64,000 nucleotides of DNA from Nitrospiraceae bacterium. GTDB taxonomy: Bacteria; Nitrospirota; Thermodesulfovibrionia; Thermodesulfovibrionales; UBA1546. Under the pieces are notes generated by a model, which worked only from the letters and a program-made list of their open reading frames with translations, made no database searches and had not been told where the DNA came from. The position numbers were made by a program, and so were the translations under genes. The number at the start of each line of letters is the position of its first letter. Position 1 is the first letter of the stretch. Location: NCBI GenBank assembly GCA_021373015.1, contig JAJFTJ010000004.1, forward strand, positions 56,178-120,177, in the 5' to 3' direction. This document shows, piece after piece, positions 62,507-64,000 of this stretch.

Positions 62507-64000
62507 TTAATCCTTAAAAGTAACCCTCAGAACCTCTTCTATCGTAGTAACTCCCTCTGTAATTTTTGTGAGACCGCTCATCCTTAAGGTCTTCATGCCG
62601 CTTCTTACTGCGGATCTCTTTAATTCATCTGCTGAAGCTCCTTCAAGTATAAGCCTGCGAAGCTCTTCATCAACAAGCATAACCTCATAAAGGGCGACTC
62701 TTCCTTTATATCCGGAATTATTGCAAACATTACATCCTTTCCCCTTATAACACTTGACAGTTTTTGCCTGTTCTTCTGAAAAACCCAAATCGATCAAAGT
62801 ATGATTAGGAATCTTTTCTTCTTCTTTGCACTGACTGCATATTTTTCTTGCTAGCCTCTGAGCCATTATCATTATAACAGAGGATGATACTAAAAATGGC
62901 TCGACACCCATGTTAAGCAATCTGCTTATGCTGCCCGGCGCATCATTTGTATGAAGCGTACTTAAAACAAGGTGTCCTGTCAGCGCTGCCTTGACAGCAA
63001 TCTCTGCTGTTTCAAAATCACGAATCTCTCCAACAAGAATAATATCCGGCGCCTGTCTGAGAAAAGCCCTGAGTGTGCTTGCAAAAGTGAGTCCTATCTC
63101 TTCCTTCATCTGAACCTGATTTATACCAAGAAAATTATATTCTATAGGGTCCTCAGCGGTCATAATATTAATATCAGGCTTGTTAAGGTGATTGAGCGCA
63201 GAATATAGAGTAGTCGTCTTACCGCTTCCTGTTGGCCCTGTAACAAGTATCATCCCATAAGGCTTATTCAAAGCCTCCATGAATTTCTGAAGAGGAGCTT
63301 CTTCAAACCCCAGTTTTGTCAAATCAACCTGCAAGGAAGTTTTATCAAGGATTCTCATAACCGTCTTTTCGCCAAAAAGACAAGGCAGAATAGAGACACG
63401 AAAATCTACTTCTCTCTTCTTGCCAAGCCTCAACTTGATTCTTCCATCCTGAGGCAGCCTTCTCTCGGCAATATCAAGCTTTGACATTATCTTTAATCTT
63501 GATGTAACAGAATTTTTTACCTTCAACGGAAGATTCATGGCTAGGGCAAGAACACCGTCAACCCTGAATCTCACTCTTAATGATGTTTCATATGGTTCAA
63601 TATGTATATCGCTAGCGCCTAATTTAATCGCATTAATAAGTATCCCGCTTACAAGTTTTACTATTGGTTCCTCAACATCTCCTTTGCCAGAAAACTTGTC
63701 ATCTACTTCAGAAACCTGCTCTATGTCATCAAGCGCATCTCCAACAACCTTGTCAAATTCATCCACATCAACCATAGGTCCTTCGTTAAAAGACATGTCC
63801 TCGTTACTGCCCAACTCTTCATCAGAAAGGGTATAATCTTTTGCCTCAAGTTTCATTGTTGTGCCTGCCATTTGTTGTTTAGCAGAGACCAATCCTTCTC
63901 CTCTTCCTCCATAATATGTTGTTATTGCATTTATCAATGCAGATTCTGTTGCTATTACTGTCTCTACGTTGTACCCTGTCATGAATTTGATGTCGTCTAC
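62507..64000 (-). CDS. pilB: Type IV pilus assembly ATPase PilB (5' end beyond window)
   Basis: PilB powers pilus extension. About 497 residues are visible; the frame runs through the window edge (VDDIKFMTGYNVETV), so the N-terminal MshEN domain is largely missing. Seen are GASDIHIEPYE, RFRVDGVL, Walker A GPTGSGKTTTLYSAL, VEDP-like TAEDPIEYN, GEIRDFETAEIA, STLHTNDAPGSI, and the four-cysteine zinc site (CSQC and CNVC) near the C-terminus. It is the first of a pilBTCSR set. Confidence 0.95.
   Translation of the reverse strand, partial: VDDIKFMTGYNVETVIATESALINAITTYYGGRGEGLVSAKQQMAGTTMKLEAKDYTLSDEELGSNEDMSFNEGPMVDVDEFDKVVGDALDDIEQVSEVDDKFSGKGDVEEPIVKLVSGILINAIKLGASDIHIEPYETSLRVRFRVDGVLALAMNLPLKVKNSVTSRLKIMSKLDIAERRLPQDGRIKLRLGKKREVDFRVSILPCLFGEKTVMRILDKTSLQVDLTKLGFEEAPLQKFMEALNKPYGMILVTGPTGSGKTTTLYSALNHLNKPDINIMTAEDPIEYNFLGINQVQMKEEIGLTFASTLRAFLRQAPDIILVGEIRDFETAEIAVKAALTGHLVLSTLHTNDAPGSISRLLNMGVEPFLVSSSVIMIMAQRLARKICSQCKEEEKIPNHTLIDLGFSEEQAKTVKCYKGKGCNVCNNSGYKGRVALYEVMLVDEELRRLILEGASADELKRSAVRSGMKTLRMSGLTKITEGVTTIEEVLRVTFKD

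Noticed and set aside
1..64000. CRISPR array, rRNA operon, intact prophage or insertion sequence
   Set aside because: No regularly spaced repeats, rRNA motifs, integrase or transposase genes were seen on either strand.

Overview
The window is a gene-dense, AT-rich bacterial chromosome segment that reads as one continuous core-genome region. There is no rRNA operon, CRISPR array or intact insertion sequence. Several traits suggest an anaerobic Gram-negative lineage resembling Nitrospirota (Thermodesulfovibrio-like) or related sulfate and metal reducers: a DHH-CBS-nucleotidyltransferase fusion for tRNA CCA ends, an ExeA-type ATPase with a peptidoglycan-binding tail, indolepyruvate:ferredoxin oxidoreductase, FdhD, an outer-membrane porin and type IV pilus genes. 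This placement is an inference from gene content, not a measured phylogeny.

Layout. 1-3.1 kb: miaA (cut by the window edge), rlmN, an IscA-like protein and hemB. 3.1-5.9 kb: a more AT-rich patch with an extra dGTPase-like HD protein facing a two-gene DUF488 operon; this is the best candidate for a transferred, possibly defensive cassette. 5.9-8.4 kb: an archaeal-type thymidylate synthase, ychF and three tRNAs. 8.4-17.3 kb: a small exported protein, argG, dprA, topA, a MobB-like protein, a 56-residue Cys protein, a cytochrome c assembly protein, hemA and a second dGTPase. 17.3-28.6 kb: class II aldolase, an ExeA-like ATPase, yjbQ, lipM-like, fdhD, an NtrB/NtrC pair, a porin and an amidohydrolase.

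28.6-39.9 kb is an apparent 11-kb operon: iorA, iorB, phenylacetate-CoA ligase, a double ACT protein, two near-duplicate LivK binding proteins, livHMGF and a second phenylacetate-CoA ligase. It probably takes up and interconverts aromatic amino acids or arylacetates. After a decayed spacer, 40.5-48.1 kb carries aromatic amino-acid synthesis: three DAHP synthases of two types, pheA, hisC, tyrA and aroA. This runs into cmk, plsC, ispH, rpsA, sppA, a diguanylate cyclase and the CCA enzyme (48.1-56.7 kb).

56.8-64 kb is on the minus strand: an HU protein, then pilB (cut by the window edge), pilT, pilC, pilS and pilR, the motor and regulators of type IV pili.

Points most worth a second look are the HD/DUF488 patch, the archaeal-type thymidylate synthase, two genes whose best ribosome-binding sites precede AUA or AUC codons, two unlisted-size Cys-rich small proteins, the mosaic livK pair, a 24-bp perfect palindrome in a divergent promoter region, and the redundancy of DAHP synthases beside an arylacetate operon.
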